The notes under the pieces: generated by a model
What the model saw: only the letters and a program-made list of their open reading frames with translations
Databases searched by the model: none
What the model was told of the DNA's origin: nothing
Assembly (NCBI GenBank): GCA_964023275.1
Contig: OZ029921.1
Span: forward strand, 12,095,806 to 12,159,805
DNA length: 64,000 nt
DNA from: Norana najaformis
Lineage: Eukaryota; Annelida; Clitellata; Crassiclitellata; Hormogastridae
Direction: 5' to 3'
Shown: positions 45,201-57,748 of the stretch, one piece after another
How positions within the stretch are numbered: position 1 is the stretch's first letter
How the letters are laid out: every line of letters starts with the position of its first letter
Translations under genes and position numbers: made by a program

Positions 45201-46491
45201 TAAGCACAGTATTGCATTTGCTACTAAAATTTCAGAATTAATATGTGATTTAATTTAGTTCGCTGCCTTGTTACTGATCTTTGCTAAATATAACTTGAAA
45301 ATGTTTGAAATTTCCGCACATAAGTTGCACCTTTCAATAAGACACACCCTGGAAGTTTGTATAAAAAATCCCAACTTATAGTTTGGAAAATACTGTATGT
45401 ATGGATTAGTATAGAACTATCATGGCCTCAGTGTTACTGTAAGTATGATGCAGTTAAAATAAAGTTGATCAAACAGCACACCACCTTACTCATCTTTGAT
45501 TCCTATCCATCAGCTGCCAACACTACATTTACACCTGGTTGATATATGATGTGAATATGAAATGAGCAGTAGTCAGAAGTGAATTGTGTTATTTAAAGAA
45601 TTCAATTAATCTGCAAGCAGGAAATCATAACAAAAATCAGGATATAAACATCAAGAGTGTGTATCAAACAAAACCAGTTCAACACCAAACTGCTACTACA
45701 ATTCACCAACAGAAGGTAGGGATATGCTTCAACAGCACAACACAATGACAGCCGAAGTACTGACCGAAGCCATGACCAAATCCTGTGCCTTGCGATTGTA
45801 AACAGTGCTTTTCTGAACAGTCATCAAACATTATTTCATTATGGCATCATTTCATTATGATTTACACTTACAGAAACACAAACACAACATTCTCTTTCCA
45901 TTAATGGCTTTTTGCAACATCTAATCAGATCTGGTCTAATCTAATCTAATACACTTACATGTTGTACTGCCATCTGATGCACAAAGTACTTTCCTTAAAT
46001 TACAACTAAATATTCTTCTAACTTCTAACATTATGTTGTCTGTTCTGAGGTTATTTCAGAAGGCATTATATAAGTTAACTTGTATTAATTTTACATTACC
46101 AACTGTGAGTAGAGAACCATAACTTTTCAAAATTTCTATAGAATTTTTGCAAACTGCTAGAACTCCATCCTAACCCATATGTAACACTTATGAGAGGTTC
46201 TGAAAACTGCTACATGATTACAAAGATTCTAACTCATTCTCTCTTCTGTTTCTCTGATCAGTCTACTGCAAACACCATGTTTGTATGCTATGCAGCGTAG
46301 TGGACATGTACATAGGCACACAGTCATTGGCAATACATGAGTGTGAATTTATACAGGGTGAGGCATTCAAAACTTTTCACATAAAAGCATAAATTTTGTG
46401 CAAGTGTCATTCAGTGCAGATTTTCCTTGCACATACAGTACATACAGTACCTCTTTTTGCCTGCATATTATACACAATTTTTTATACAGAC
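45201..46491. other. Intron sequence with one LINE-tail-like patch
   Basis: TCTAATCTAATCTAATAC near 45930 resembles LINE 3' tail microsatellites (compare 63940-63965). Otherwise nothing was recognised. Confidence 0.4.
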
Positions 46492-46692
46492 CTCAGACAT
46501 TAACAAATCTTGACACTTTCGTACAAAGCTCCCTTCAGATTTCACAATAGTTTGCAGGAACTTGAGATACTGCATATGACGACAGTGGGTCTCTATGCAT
46601 CGAACAAAATGCTGGACAACTCTGTCAGTAACTTCATTACAAAGCTGGATGTTGTCTTGAAAAATAGCTTTTGCTGTTTCAGCTTCCAACAG
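46492..46692 (-). CDS. ITPR: ITPR exon 5 of the window
   Basis: Acceptor TTTTAG precedes [20 protein letters not shown], then [40 protein letters not shown] and QDLLMSE before donor GAG|GTCTGT, giving 67 codons in phase 0. VVQHFVxCIETH and QY(I/L)KFLQTIVK(A/S)EG are strong IP3-receptor signatures. It begins after PG of exon 4 (family PGILEAVT) and ends so that E joins LVN of exon 6. Confidence 0.97.
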
Positions 46693-46984
46693 CTAAAACA
46701 CAAAGAAAAGCCAAATAAAATTTAATAAAAACAAAACTACCAATTTTTAGCAGGACAGCCGCAACGTGTATTGCTGATAAACGTTGTGAACTGTGCATGA
46801 ATCGAGAAATTCATCTTTGGATTTTATGTTGTCACATTAACACCTATAAAAATGTCACTAAACTGAAGCAAAGATCACCAAACTGATGCAGAATTATGCT
46901 GATACAGGGAAACGCTGGAACAGATATAGGGCTAATAAGGGGGTATTTGACTGGGAATACTTGATTGAAAATGTCCTATATCAA

Positions 46985-47520
46985 GTACGTTTACAACTGG
47001 ATTTCTTTGTGGTCACAGAGACATGTACATATGTATTTAAGCACTTGCATAGCACATTTTAAGAATCTCACAAGGGCACTACAGCATGGCTATCTAGAAG
47101 TTCCAAAAAGGTACATCCTAAGACGGCCGAGAATGTTTCCCGAGCTGTTAAGAGAGCAAGAGTTCAAATTTCAGGGGCAAACTGTTCCAGAGAGATGGTC
47201 CCACATAGGAAAAAGCACGATGTGCCAGTGATGTCATATTGGAGCATGGAACTATAAGATGTCCACATGCAGCCGATTGCAGCTTTTGTCGACCGGGTTG
47301 GCTAGCAACAGGTATGAGCAGCTCACTGGTGTATTCCAGAGCTGAGCCAGCTATCAAAGTCCTGTCTATGAGAAGCATCTTGAGCCGGAAGCCAGTGCAG
47401 GGCAGCACACATGTAGTTGGAGATGTGTGAAAATTTAGGCAAGCTGGCCATGATCCGGGTGGCACAGTTTAGGACCGAATGTAGCTGGCGAATTCAAAAC
47501 TTTGACACGCCTACAAGGGA
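46985..47520 (-). mobile_element. L2-like LINE C-terminus and 3' end, minus strand
   Basis: Frames read LHSVLNCATRI, SELLIPVASQPGRQKLQSAA, GHLIVPCSNMTSLAHRAFSY and VGPSLWNSLPLKFELLLS. The 3' end AGATTCTTAAAATGTGCTAT corresponds to AGGTTCTTGAAATGTGCCAT of the copy at 62025-62356. It carries frameshifts. Confidence 0.8.
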
Positions 47521-48660
47521 TGAGTTATATGCTAGGAAAGCCATGCCTTGTGTGTTTATACGTTGAGGCACAACATGTGATATGTCGTGATATACACATG
47601 ACATAGCTGTAGACTGAATCTATATATGTTCTCGCTATGTTAATCAATTTTAGTTGATTTTGCTATTGTATGAACTATGCATATAATTAACATGGTTTTA
47701 CGTATGTTAGAATAAGCGTTTGTGTTGACTAACGCGATTACTCACTTAAGATACATGGCCGGCTAATGGCGTTTAAACTAACCAAAATAGCAAGGCCAGC
47801 ATAGGGTCTAAAATATACTAATTAAGGGGATTAAAGAACGGGTTTCTGAACTATTTTTACGTGTGATCAACGAGGATGTTGATGGATTGTTTTATTCGCA
47901 ATCTGCCAAAGTTTGCGAGTCATTTCGAAGGAGATTTCAAACCGATGTTTCGATTGCCAGCCAATCGGGATTTTACTTGGGGAATTTTCGGCCAATGGCG
48001 GCACGTTGCCATTGGAAGTAGCCAGCCAATGAGGGGGCGCAGTGGACGTAACTCCCTATCATTAGTAAACAAGGAGCAGACGACTATCTCAACGAAGGAC
48101 GCTGAAATCACTGCGAATGTGGGTGAAAGATGCAGACGACACTTTCGGCCAACCGTTTGACGATGTCGATTCGCGGTGAAAACCGTTGAAGAAGTTCAGT
48201 TCACGGCTGGATTTTGGGCAGGAAGGTCCTAGTTACAATTCAGCGTGACTCCGAGAAATAAGTGATCAGTTGCGGACTTGCCTAGTCGAACTGTTTTCTC
48301 GAATAATGGGCATACAAAGGCTCATGTATTACAGGTTCTTCACCTGTGTTTCGGTTGTGAACTGACAAAGTGTTCATCAAGAAACTAACGTCTAGAAGTT
48401 GTGGACTAATTCCATGTAATTGCTTCGAAACGGACTTAGCGGCGCGAGTTGAAAGTCTTCGACTCTACAGTGCAACCATATCTCGTCAAGGAACATTCCT
48501 TCGGCCGATAACGGTCGAATCGCGTGGATTCTCATCCTTGAACAGCAAGGATTTCGCTCAAAATACCTTCTACGAAAGACTCTTATCCAATGGTCTACGA
48601 GGTATGTCGGCGTGGTGAAAAGAATCGTTTGTGCAGAGACAGCTAGTGGTGAGTGACAAT
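47521..48660. other. CpG-richer segment, possibly LTR-like
   Basis: From about 47700 to 48660 CpG dinucleotides are clearly more frequent than in the flanks, and ATGGCCGGCTAATGG (47755) echoes the CTGGCCGGCTA block of the family-1 LTRs. No frame with recognised similarity and no terminal repeats or target duplication were found, so the nature is open: an LTR fragment or a regulatory region are both possible. Confidence 0.35.
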
Positions 48661-49149
48661 CTTATCCTACTACGTCGATGCCAACTCACTGCAACCTACA
48701 GTGAAACTGTTCAGACTTCATCAGAGTCAATACACAGGGGAAATGGCCATCCAAGCTTGTGGGTGGGTAGTGTTAAAGATCTAGGCTTGATAAGAAGCTG
48801 GCCTTAATTAAGCATTAATTAAGTCATTGAACTATATATAATACATTGATTGATTTGCAACAATTGACTTTGTTCATTCTTATTCAATCAGACATTATAA
48901 TACAAGATGGTAGTGGAAAAGTACGAGCTATTGTAATATCATTACAATTTCCGCTAGATATTGCATGTTGATTTGAGTCCGACCTATAATTATCATATCA
49001 GGAGACAAAACCCCAATTAACATGTATATCTACCTACAGCCTAAACAAGCTTGTAGGTACCATGAGGTAATGTAAAGTGACTGCCATCTACTGTATAGTC
49101 ACTAGATCTAGACAAAGGAGCATTTAGAAAGGGGGTTACAATAGCATAC
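48661..49149. other. Intron sequence without recognised elements
   Basis: AT-rich; nothing recognised. Confidence 0.4.
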
Positions 49150-49570
49150 CTCGTCATCCAATGTGGCCGTGTGTCACTCAGTGCCACCAGGTTACTGGTT
49201 CCTTGATCTTCTGCAGGTTTCTGCAGCATCAGCCATGGATGCATCATCAGTAGAATGTCACAAAGGAGGCACTAACCCTCCTCGTCATTTACCAACCAGG
49301 CTCTGCATCACCATAGACCATATTCTTCAGCTAGCTCTCCTCACTTGTTGAGCAGTTCACTATCTATAACATACAGCTGGTGATTGCTGGAGACCTTACT
49401 CTCCATCTGGAGTATCAGTCTTGGCCAGAAACCAGGGATTTTTGCTCACTGTTGAAAGAATTTCGACCGATGCAGCTTGTTGCTCAATCAATGCACGAGC
49501 AAGGAGGCTGGCTTGACATCAATGTGACCAGATATAATTCTCATGTTAATGATGCGGCACCAAGCCACTC
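49150..49570 (+). mobile_element. LINE endonuclease fragment
   Basis: The frame from 49380 reads GDLTLHLEYQSWPETRDFCS, LLKEFRPMQLVAQSMHEQGG and WLDINVTR, the GDFNxHL…HxxGxxLDxxVTR block of APE-type LINE endonucleases. A shifted upstream piece has IYQPGSASP. No RT follows. Confidence 0.75.
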
Positions 49571-50289
49571 TGTCCTTGGCCTTCCTCCAAGAAGTGTGAA
49601 GGCCCAAGTTTACAGTCATCAGGTCTTTCTCTACGATTCTACTCTCCATGTGCTCTTAGGTCGCCCACGTTGTCTTTTCCAGTCATTTGGATGTCTGTTT
49701 ACTGCAGCCCACAGGGTAATGTACAATATGGCAAAATACACCTTTATAGCTTCATCAACAAGATAAAGTCCATAACCGGAATTCAAACAGAAGGTGCTGC
49801 AGTCCATCACTTATTTCACCAGTAGACCTGGGAGTATACTTGAATAAGTGAACTTGAGTTGATTTTGGAACTCCAGTCAGGTCAAATCAGAATTGGTCAG
49901 TGCAGCCATTAAATTCAGTAGCGCAGTAAGTTGTTTTTATAGTATAAAGGGCACGTCTATAATCAATAACTTCAAGAGTCAGTTCAATACATCTTAGAAC
50001 AAACTCTGTAGAATGAAACTTTTTAAAATCCAACTATTGTTTTGCAAAAAGCAATTCTGCTGCAAGATAACATGTATGCTTGAAGTGTTTCTGACTTGAG
50101 ACCTACCTGTCTCTCAGCAGTTTACCCCAGCTCTATACCTCTTTCTCATCAGATCATCTGGATTGGACCACATCTGCAGATAGATGTTGGCTTGTCATCA
50201 ACTGATGCCTGGTGTGCTATCACAACAGTCCAACAGAAGGCATCCATTCAGCCATAAATGTAATCATAATAATATTACACAGAAATTAC
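49571..50289. other. Intron sequence without recognised elements
   Basis: No similarity recognised. Confidence 0.4.
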
Positions 50290-50415
50290 CCCAGGGGTAA
50301 GAAATAATTCCAAGCTCTGGTGCAGCAGAAACTGATTTGTATGATCCCCAAGGCAAAAACTCTGCAGAAATTCATGAGCTAAACGCATCACTTCATGCAT
50401 TCGAACATCAGTTTC
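50290..50415 (-). CDS. ITPR: ITPR exon 4 of the window
   Basis: Acceptor TTGGCAG precedes ETDVRMHEVMRLAHEFLQSF, then CLGDHTNQFLLHQSLELFLT and PG before donor GGG|GTAATT, giving 42 codons in phase 0. It corresponds to the family block xxDxxMxExMRLAHEFLQxFCxGNxxNQxLLHxxLxLFLxPG that follows IPYEK. It was found by similarity only, since it is a short exon. No defect is present. Confidence 0.95.
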
Positions 50416-50769
50416 CTGCCAAATAAAGAATAAATCAAATTTCTTTAGACACTGTCTAAGCTTTATTAAATAATTTTAATAACACAGATAGCTCTCATAC
50501 ACAATCTTTTAACAACACTGGGCATGCTGCTATCTGACAAATGCAAGGTGCAAGTTCAGAGTTAAACTGCAGGCTAACAATTACTATTGGCAAACACTGT
50601 CCGAAGTAAAACATGAAACTAGTAGGCAGGGTTCTGGTCCTGGACCAGTCACCCCACTGAGTAATATATATACTGAATATACATGAATCCATATGTCTAT
50701 TTATGTATATAATGTAATTATAAAAATATATATATATAATGTATATATTGTGTGTGTGTAGTTGTATTA

Positions 50770-50876
<107 letters not shown>

Positions 50877-50999
50877 ATGCATAAAATATAAACAGCCCCT
50901 CTTGGTATTGCCCACTGTCACCAAACATGATGCCCTTCAGGCCACTGCCTCTGACCCTCATCTGGCAGTACATATTCAGCTATATATACATATATATGT

Positions 51000-53535
51000 A
51001 CATATTCTGAAACAGAAGGTGATTGATGTCACCAGACACGGAGATAGACTCATGGCGATAAAACTAGTAATACAAGGACACATATTCAATGTGGTCTCTG
51101 GGTCCGCACCACAGATCGGATGTGTGCAGGAGGAAAAGGACACTTTCCTTGAAGACATGGAAGCATTGATTAGAAATATCCCTAGCACAGAGCACATAGT
51201 GATAGGAGTGGATATTAACGGACATGTGGGAATGGATGCTGTGGGTTATGAAAGAGTACACGGAGGACAAGGTTATGGCGATAGAAATGAGGAGAGGGAA
51301 AGATTCCTAGAGATGGCACAGGGATTGGATTTGGCCATTGCTAATACATACTTCAAGAAAATAGAAGAGCATCAAATAACATACCGCAGTGGAAACTGTG
51401 CAAGCCAGATTGATTACCTGTTGGTGAGACGTGAAGATAGGAAAAACATACGAGATTGCAAGGTGATTCCAGGAGAGGCAGTAGTCAGCCAGCATAGAAT
51501 CCTGGTCATGAATATACAAGTGCAGATTCAACACCAAAAAAGAAAGAAGATCAAACAAAAAGAACATATCGGAACATGGAAACCAAAGGGAGATAAAAGA
51601 GATATCTACAGACTGAAAGTGCAAACACGGCTTGCTGATACAGAAGAAGTAACATGGGATAACCTGAAAACAAGTATGATAGAGGCAGCAAAGAAGATAT
51701 GCGGCATGACAAGAGGTCAGAAGAAACAGGAACGAGAAACCTGCTGGTGGATGGAGGAGGTACAGGCAACGGTAAAGAATAAGAAGGCTGCCTTTAAAAA
51801 GTGGCAGGCAGATCGACAAGATGCTGCTCTAAAAGCAACACACAAGATAACGTGTAAGGAAGCAAAGAAGGCTGTAGCAATAGCCAAAAGCAAGGCATTA
51901 CATCATGTATATGAAGAACTTAACACCAAAGAAGAAGAGGCAAAGATATATAAAATAGCAAAAGCAAGACAAAGAAGTAAGCAGGATAAGCAACCAGCAA
52001 ATGTAATTAAAGATAAAGATGGTAAGATGCTAACTGAGGAGGATGATATCAGAGCCAGATGGAAGACATAATTTGAAGAACTGCTAAATGAAGAAAATTC
52101 AAGGGAGCCATTAAAAAAGCCTTTCCCGTGGCAGGACCAGAAAATGAAATTACCTGCAAAGAGATTGAGATAGCAATTGAAAAGATGAAAAACAACAAAG
52201 CACCAGGACCATCTGGAATGCTGCCAAAATGTTTAAAGCACTTGGACATGATGGCATCGAATGGCTACACATCATTTTAAACGACTTTATGAAACAAGAA
52301 AGGCTGCCACAAGATCTGAAAGAAAGTGAAATAGTAGCAATATATAAACAAAAGGGAGACGTACTGGAATGTAGTAATTACAGAGGAATTAAGCTGTTGG
52401 AAATTGGACTGAAAGTGTACGAAAGGGTGATTGAAGGGCGCATTAGGAAGCGGGTCAAGCTACATGATAACCAGTTTGGCTTTAGACCGGGTAGAGGCAC
52501 AACGGATGTAATATTCATATTGAGACAGGTGCAGGAGAAAATACTAGAAGGAAACAACGAGATATTGGACTTTTGTAGATTTGGAGAAGGCTTTTGATAG
52601 AGTACCAAGAGAGGTCATATATTGGAGTCTGAGAAAAAAGGGAGTATCGGAGAAAATTTTCGACTGGTGAAATCAATGTATGAAGATGCACAGACTTCAG
52701 TGAGGAGCAATATAGGAAACACAGTAAAATTTGAGGTTCGAGTGGGTGTACATCAGGGATCTTGCCTGAGTCCTCTGCTGTTCATCATAGTAATGGATGC
52801 CATATTGGAAAATGTGAGAAGTACCATGGGATATGTTGTATGCTGATGACCTCATAGTGGCAGACGAAGCATCGACAAAGATACAACGGCGTTTCACTGA
52901 TTGGCAGAGGGCACTGGAGAATAAGGGTCTTAAAATAAATATTAATAAAACAGAGACCATGGTATGCTCCAAAATGGATGAGGCAGCGTGGCAAAAATGG
53001 AAAGACCTATCGAGCGTATTCATGTATCGCGTATGCGATGTCAAAATGCCGGGTCAACTCAAAGGAAAGGTGTACAAAACAATGATAAGACCAGTGATGA
53101 TATACGGAGTAGAAGCATAGACACTGACAAAAGAGCAGGAGAAGCTGCTGGAGAGAAAAGAAATGAGAATGCTGCGATGGATACTTGGAATCTCACTGAA
53201 AGACAGGAAAAGGAATGAGTATATCAGACAGAAATTGGGAGTGCCATGTAAATCTGACAAGGTACAAGAAGCCAGGTTGAGATGGTATGGTCATGTGATG
53301 AGGAGAGAGGAGGAAAACTGTATTAAAAGAATTATGACAGCAGATGTTTGTGGACGCCGCAGTCGGGGAAGACGAAAGAAGAGATGGGGAGACATCATTC
53401 AGCAAGAGCTAAAGCTCCTCAGATTGAAGAAAGAAAATACCGAAAACAGAAACAAATGGAAAAGAAGGATTTTCGTGGCTGACCCCTCTCCTAGGAGGGC
53501 TTAATTCCAGCCAGAAGGAAAAAGAAGAAGAATTC
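51000..53535 (+). mobile_element. RTE-type LINE, 5'-truncated, EN + RT + C-terminus
   Basis: One frame (to 52071) holds an APE-type endonuclease lacking its N-terminus: VIDVTRHGDRLMAIKLVIQG, VIGVDINGHVGMD, SQIDYLLVRRED and VVSQHRIL (SDH normally), then a basic linker with CWWMEEVQATVKNKKAAFKK. The RT follows in shifted frames: KMKNNKAPGPSG, DVLECSNYRGIKLLEIGLKV, DNQFGFRPGRGTTDVIFILR, VRVGVHQGSCLSPLLFIIVM and YADD (52839-52850). Between MVCSK and AAWQKWKDLS about 50 residues usual in this family are missing. The C-terminus has RMLRWILGISLKDRKRNEYI, RLRWYGHVMRREEE, GRRSRGRRKKRW, and the tail is AAAAAGAAGAAGAA. At least four frame breaks or stops kill it. Confidence 0.85.
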
Positions 53536-53974
53536 AGCTAACATTTAATGGTCAAAGGCCTGTTTGTCTATCTGTATGTCTGTCTGTTGCCCTGTACATG
53601 GTCATTTTATGGTTGATGTTATGGATGTAGTTGAGGAGCAGATGCAGTAAAGTGTAAAGGAGGGGACGTGGCTGTACTATTTGCTGTATTGGCTCAGATG
53701 ACAATGGGGTCACCCCAGTAGACAGACAATAAGGGGTTAGCAAATAAGTTCTTTACATCAGTATACAAACAGTGAAGACAACCATTTGTTCCTCTATGAC
53801 CAATGCTCTTATTATCCTAAACCATGTATTTATATAGGGCTAAATCCCTAAGAATGAGCAACATGCAAAAACATTAAATTGCCTTATTTGGCCAAGTAAA
53901 GTTCAGGCATAAAGAGCTTACTAAAATGTCTGCAATGCAGCATTAATCACATGCTCAGCTACAGATCATCTACT

Positions 53975-54045
53975 TTCACCTGTCTGTCTGTGTCTGTCTG
54001 TGTCTGTCTGTCTGTCTGCCTGCCTGCCTGTCTGTCTGTCTCTAA
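53975..54045. repeat. (TGTC)n/(TGCC)n microsatellite
   Basis: CTGTCTGTCTGTGTCTGTCTG and CTGCCTGCCTGCCTGTCTG runs, about 70 bp. Confidence 0.95.
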
Positions 54046-54146
54046 ACCTCCCACATTATTTCAAGCCATGAGGTCTACACGCTACATGCTACATATACAT
54101 GTATATCAACTACAATTTACAAATACAGTATGTCAATCCGACTTAC

Positions 54147-54374
54147 CTTTTCATAAGGAATCTGGAGAAGTTCTAAGACAACTGCATGTGCACCCATGTT
54201 ACGAAGAAGTCGCTGTTCATGTTTTTGAGGTTTCTTTCCTGTTGGAGTCTCAGTGACACAAAGTGCAGTCAGACGCATCAAGATCTCTTTTATGGTTTGA
54301 TAGTTTCTTGAGGCTGTGTCTTCAACTGGTGAAGGTTTGTGGACGTCATGAATTGAACTTTCAGTTGCAGGGTC
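54147..54374 (-). CDS. ITPR: ITPR exon 3 of the window
   Basis: Acceptor TTTTTAAG precedes [20 protein letters not shown] (variable), then [30 protein letters not shown] and [19 protein letters not shown] before donor AAG|GTAAGT, giving 76 codons in phase 0. The [22 protein letters not shown] block is essentially invariant in IP3 receptors. The divergent N-terminal part falls in a loop that also varies among vertebrate paralogues. Confidence 0.97.
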
Positions 54375-55185
54375 CTTAAAAATCATCAGCTATATTTGAG
54401 CTTTTAAAACAAAACAAGCAAATAAAAATACCATGTTTAAAGCCATTGTTTACCTTGAAGTTCAATGCAAGCAATTTCTGCATGCAGGTGCAGAGTCTAC
54501 AGATGTAAAACATTGAAGAACATTGAAAAATATGTAGAAGACTAGCATCAGAGTGTTCAAGTGCCAGCTTAAGCGCACTTGTTCAGATTAGCAAATTGGT
54601 CCATGTATATATATAGTAAAAATAAAGTTTAAGTTTTTAATAATGGAAAGTGCCAAATTAGTCCATTATATAAAATAAAAAGTTCAGTGCAATTTGAAAT
54701 AAATTGGAGAATATTTATAGGTTGTGCAGGCCCTTGGGTGTTTCATCCATTATGTCATTTTGTCATCCTTCACTTCCTTCAGCCATCTAAGCTTATTTCT
54801 TCTTGATGAGTGGAAAGTCTACTGTAAGTATGCTTATTTGCAAATAAATGTGGCATTTCTATTAACTTAATTAAATATGCAAGGTAATAAATTTTTATAT
54901 ACCTCATTGATATGCTGAAAACCTTATGAAAATTCCCAACGACTATAGAGAGGAGTTATCAGAGACCAGACAACACAAGGGTATGTGCTTTGACATGACA
55001 GCCAGCAATACTGGTCACTGTCCTGGTGCATGTACTTTGACAGAAAAGGCACTAGGCCAGAATCTACTTAATCTGGCATGTCGTCACAATTTGAAATAAA
55101 TTGGAGAATATTTATAGGTTGCACAGGACCTTGGATGTTTCATCCTTTATGTGATTTTGTCATCTTTCACTTCCTGTTTCTTCTT
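54375..55185. other. Intron sequence; short direct repeat
   Basis: CAATTTGAAATAAATTGGAG, AATATTTATAGGTTG occurs at about 54690 and again at about 55088, followed both times by a similar CCTTGG(G/A)TGTTTCATCC stretch. This is a ~100-bp duplicated segment. Nothing else was recognised. Confidence 0.55.
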
Positions 55186-55855
55186 AGCTCACTTTGCGGG
55201 AGCACATTAATAACGTCTGCCGTACCTGCTTTTACCACCTGTGTCAAATACGCACTATTCGAAGCTCCCTTTCAACCCAGGCCTCCATCACTCTAGTTCA
55301 CACACTCATCTGCTCCAGAACTGACTTCGGAAACATGGTTTCTGCTGGTCTTGGATCCTCCTCCTTTTCCCAACTTCAATCTGTTTAAATGCTGCAGCTC
55401 GCTTGATTAGTGGCATTAATAAGTTTGGCCATATTTCCTCATTCATGTTGGAATAACTTCACTGGATTCCAATTCAAGAGCACATTATCTTTAAAATTCT
55501 GGTCCTTGTGCACAGCTGCCTTGTTGGCTGTGCTCCAGTTTACCTAAGGGAATTTTGTGTCCCTGTTTCTACTGTCCCTGGTTGCCGACTGCTGCGACTG
55601 GCTGTTCAGGAGACCTGGTGGTCCCTATGGTCCACACTACCACCACACAGCGGCACAGCTTCACCATTGCTTAATGGAACGACCTGTCTGGCGACCTGTG
55701 ACGGAATTTCTCTTTCTCTCCCCCTCTCTTTTCTGCAAGCGTTTGAAGACTGTATTATTCCCCATTAGTTCTGGGACATTGGGCTGGGAGCGCCTCTATT
55801 GAGTTTTATCATGAAGTGGTGCTTTATAAGTTTCTGATTACAATTATAATTACCA
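55186..55855 (+). mobile_element. L2-like LINE C-terminus and 3' end
   Basis: Frames with stops read LREHINNVCRTCFYHLCQIR, LICSRTDFGNMVSAGLG, CAPVYLREFCV and SLSLPLSFLQAFEDC. The 3' end GAAGTGGTGCTTTATAAGTT and a TTACAATTATAATTAC tail close the element. It abuts a minus-strand LINE tail-to-tail. Confidence 0.8.
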
Positions 55856-56770
55856 TATGAAGGAAATCATAGCCAAAAACACATTCACTGTCCTGAAAAC
55901 TGCATCCTCCACAGGTCCAGAAGAAGAAATATTAGAAAGCTTTATAAGTTTTAGGGTTGAGTTCTTGTCAGAAAAGAATTGTAGGACCCAGTTGGCAAGG
56001 GAAAAATGTGATAAGAAGCTAGGTAGCAAACTGCATTTGACACGGTGTAGGATCTTATTCACCACCTTCCATAATGACCTTGGAGAATAGGAGCTGGCAA
56101 CCCCCTTTGACTTAAAAGGAATGCATTTATTCAGCATTTTAGACAAAGTTGAATTTAGCTGGAAGGCAAATTCGGTAGCTGTCCGCGCTAGAGGAGTGAG
56201 GCAAGGATGTCAACTTTGAAGTTTGAAATGCTGAGTATATTCCAAGGGTGATAAACAATGAAAGAGTACGTGGAAGGTGACTTAATATGGAAAGAAATCT
56301 GAGCAGTAATGGCAGTGTGGTCAGACAAAATGACTCAGCAGGAGAGGTATTTCTCAAAGCAGAATGACTGGATCAGGTTATAAGGAGATCAAGTGTATGA
56401 CCTATGTCATGAGTTGGGAAAGATACATGCTGCACAAGGTCAAAGCCACAGAGGAGATCCTGGAATTTTTGTGAAGTACAGTTCAGAGTATCTATGTGTA
56501 GAGTGAAGTTGCCTGTTAATTATAAGTTCAGAGGGAAGAGAGACCTGGATTTCAAGGCATGATTGGAATTCAGAGAAAAAGTCAGAAAGTGAAAGAGAGG
56601 GAGGATGATATACCAATATAAAGGTGACACTGATTTCCAGAGTCCAGGGTAGAGATAAGGATTTCGAATGACTTCAAGGTTGGTATAGGTAAAGGGAAGC
56701 GAGCAAAGTTTTAGGTGTGACCTATGAAAGAAGGCAACTCTACAGTGCCAGTCCCTGATCCCAGTACTGT
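55856..56770 (-). mobile_element. CR1/L2-like LINE fragment: endonuclease and connector
   Basis: From 56770 downward the minus strand reads LTGNFTLHIDTLNCTSQKFQ, DLLCGFDLVQHVSFPTHDIG and HTLDLLITWSS (EN core), then after breaks PRSLWKVVNKILHRVKCSLL and SLANWVLQFFSDKNSTLKL (connector: …FFxDKxxxLR). RT is absent. Stops are present. Confidence 0.75.
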
Positions 56771-57748
56771 TTCCCTATACTGTGACTTGTACTATAAAAT
56801 CTAATCAATAGTTGCCTATAATAACTCGCAATTTCAACTTCTTTAGTTGTATAAAGTGCTTATTCTTGGTACGACAACCAGTTCTCGAAAACAGAAACAA
56901 CTTCAAACTTCTCAACTTCATAAAAGTCACAACTCAATATCTCTCTGCAAAGTCAGCACTTTCAAATTTCAAATCTTGATGTACACATCTCTCATACAAC
57001 TGCACAACTGCATATACATCAAACTCTATATGTATACTAATAAGACATTCACTCATTACATATACAAAATGAATCTTAACAAACCTAAAGACAAAGACCT
57101 CCAGGCTCAAAAAATCTTCAAGCTCTAACCAATCAGGAAGCGCAGCCTACCCTAGGCTCTGCCCCCCACCTGTACAGAAGATCTAGGCAGCAGTTAGTCA
57201 TACACAACAATGTAAGCTACACATCGTCACCCTGTCCATCAAATGTGTTAAGAGCCTGAACACTAACTCTGCCCCTTCTACCACAGCCCAATACATGGTG
57301 CACTCAAATAAAGAGCACCCCCTTTTAAAAGGTATCTGACATATGTAGAACCTATTATAAACTACTATGATGTATTCTCTGTGTGCATAAATATAGTAAC
57401 TAGTCAGTAACAACCAACTGGCTGATTAGTCAGATTAGAGTAGCGTTACAGGCAGTCGGTCTGTAATGAATGCACTTTGGGTGTAACAAGTTGATATTTA
57501 GGGTCTTTGAGATAGCTCTAGCAAGGAAATTCTAAACCATTTTTGTAATTCTGCAAAAAATCTCTTAGTGATACAAATGAGATACAATTACAAAATGATA
57601 CAAATTATACAAATACAAGGTACAGTAATCATGTCAGCTAGAAACCAGGGAATTTTCTGGTAAAACTAAGACAGTTTGAGGCAAATAAGCTATGATTCTG
57701 TGAATATCCCATATGTGAAAGTGAACTGATATTCATAAAATTGCATAC
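56771..57748. other. Intron sequence without recognised elements
   Basis: AT-rich sequence. An open frame 56847-57128 on the plus strand is low complexity and resembles nothing known to me. Confidence 0.4.

Noticed and set aside
47620-48905. A third solo-LTR family with TG at 47627 and ACA at 48904
   Set aside because: The flanking pentamers do not match and terminal features are weak, so only a CpG-richer segment is reported.
51307-51819. 170-residue minus-strand open frame
   Set aside because: It is antisense to the long endonuclease frame of the RTE-type LINE.
54690-55140. Duplicated ~100-bp segments as an LTR pair
   Set aside because: The copies are short, have no TG...CA ends or primer site, and are only about 400 bp apart; treated as a simple local duplication.
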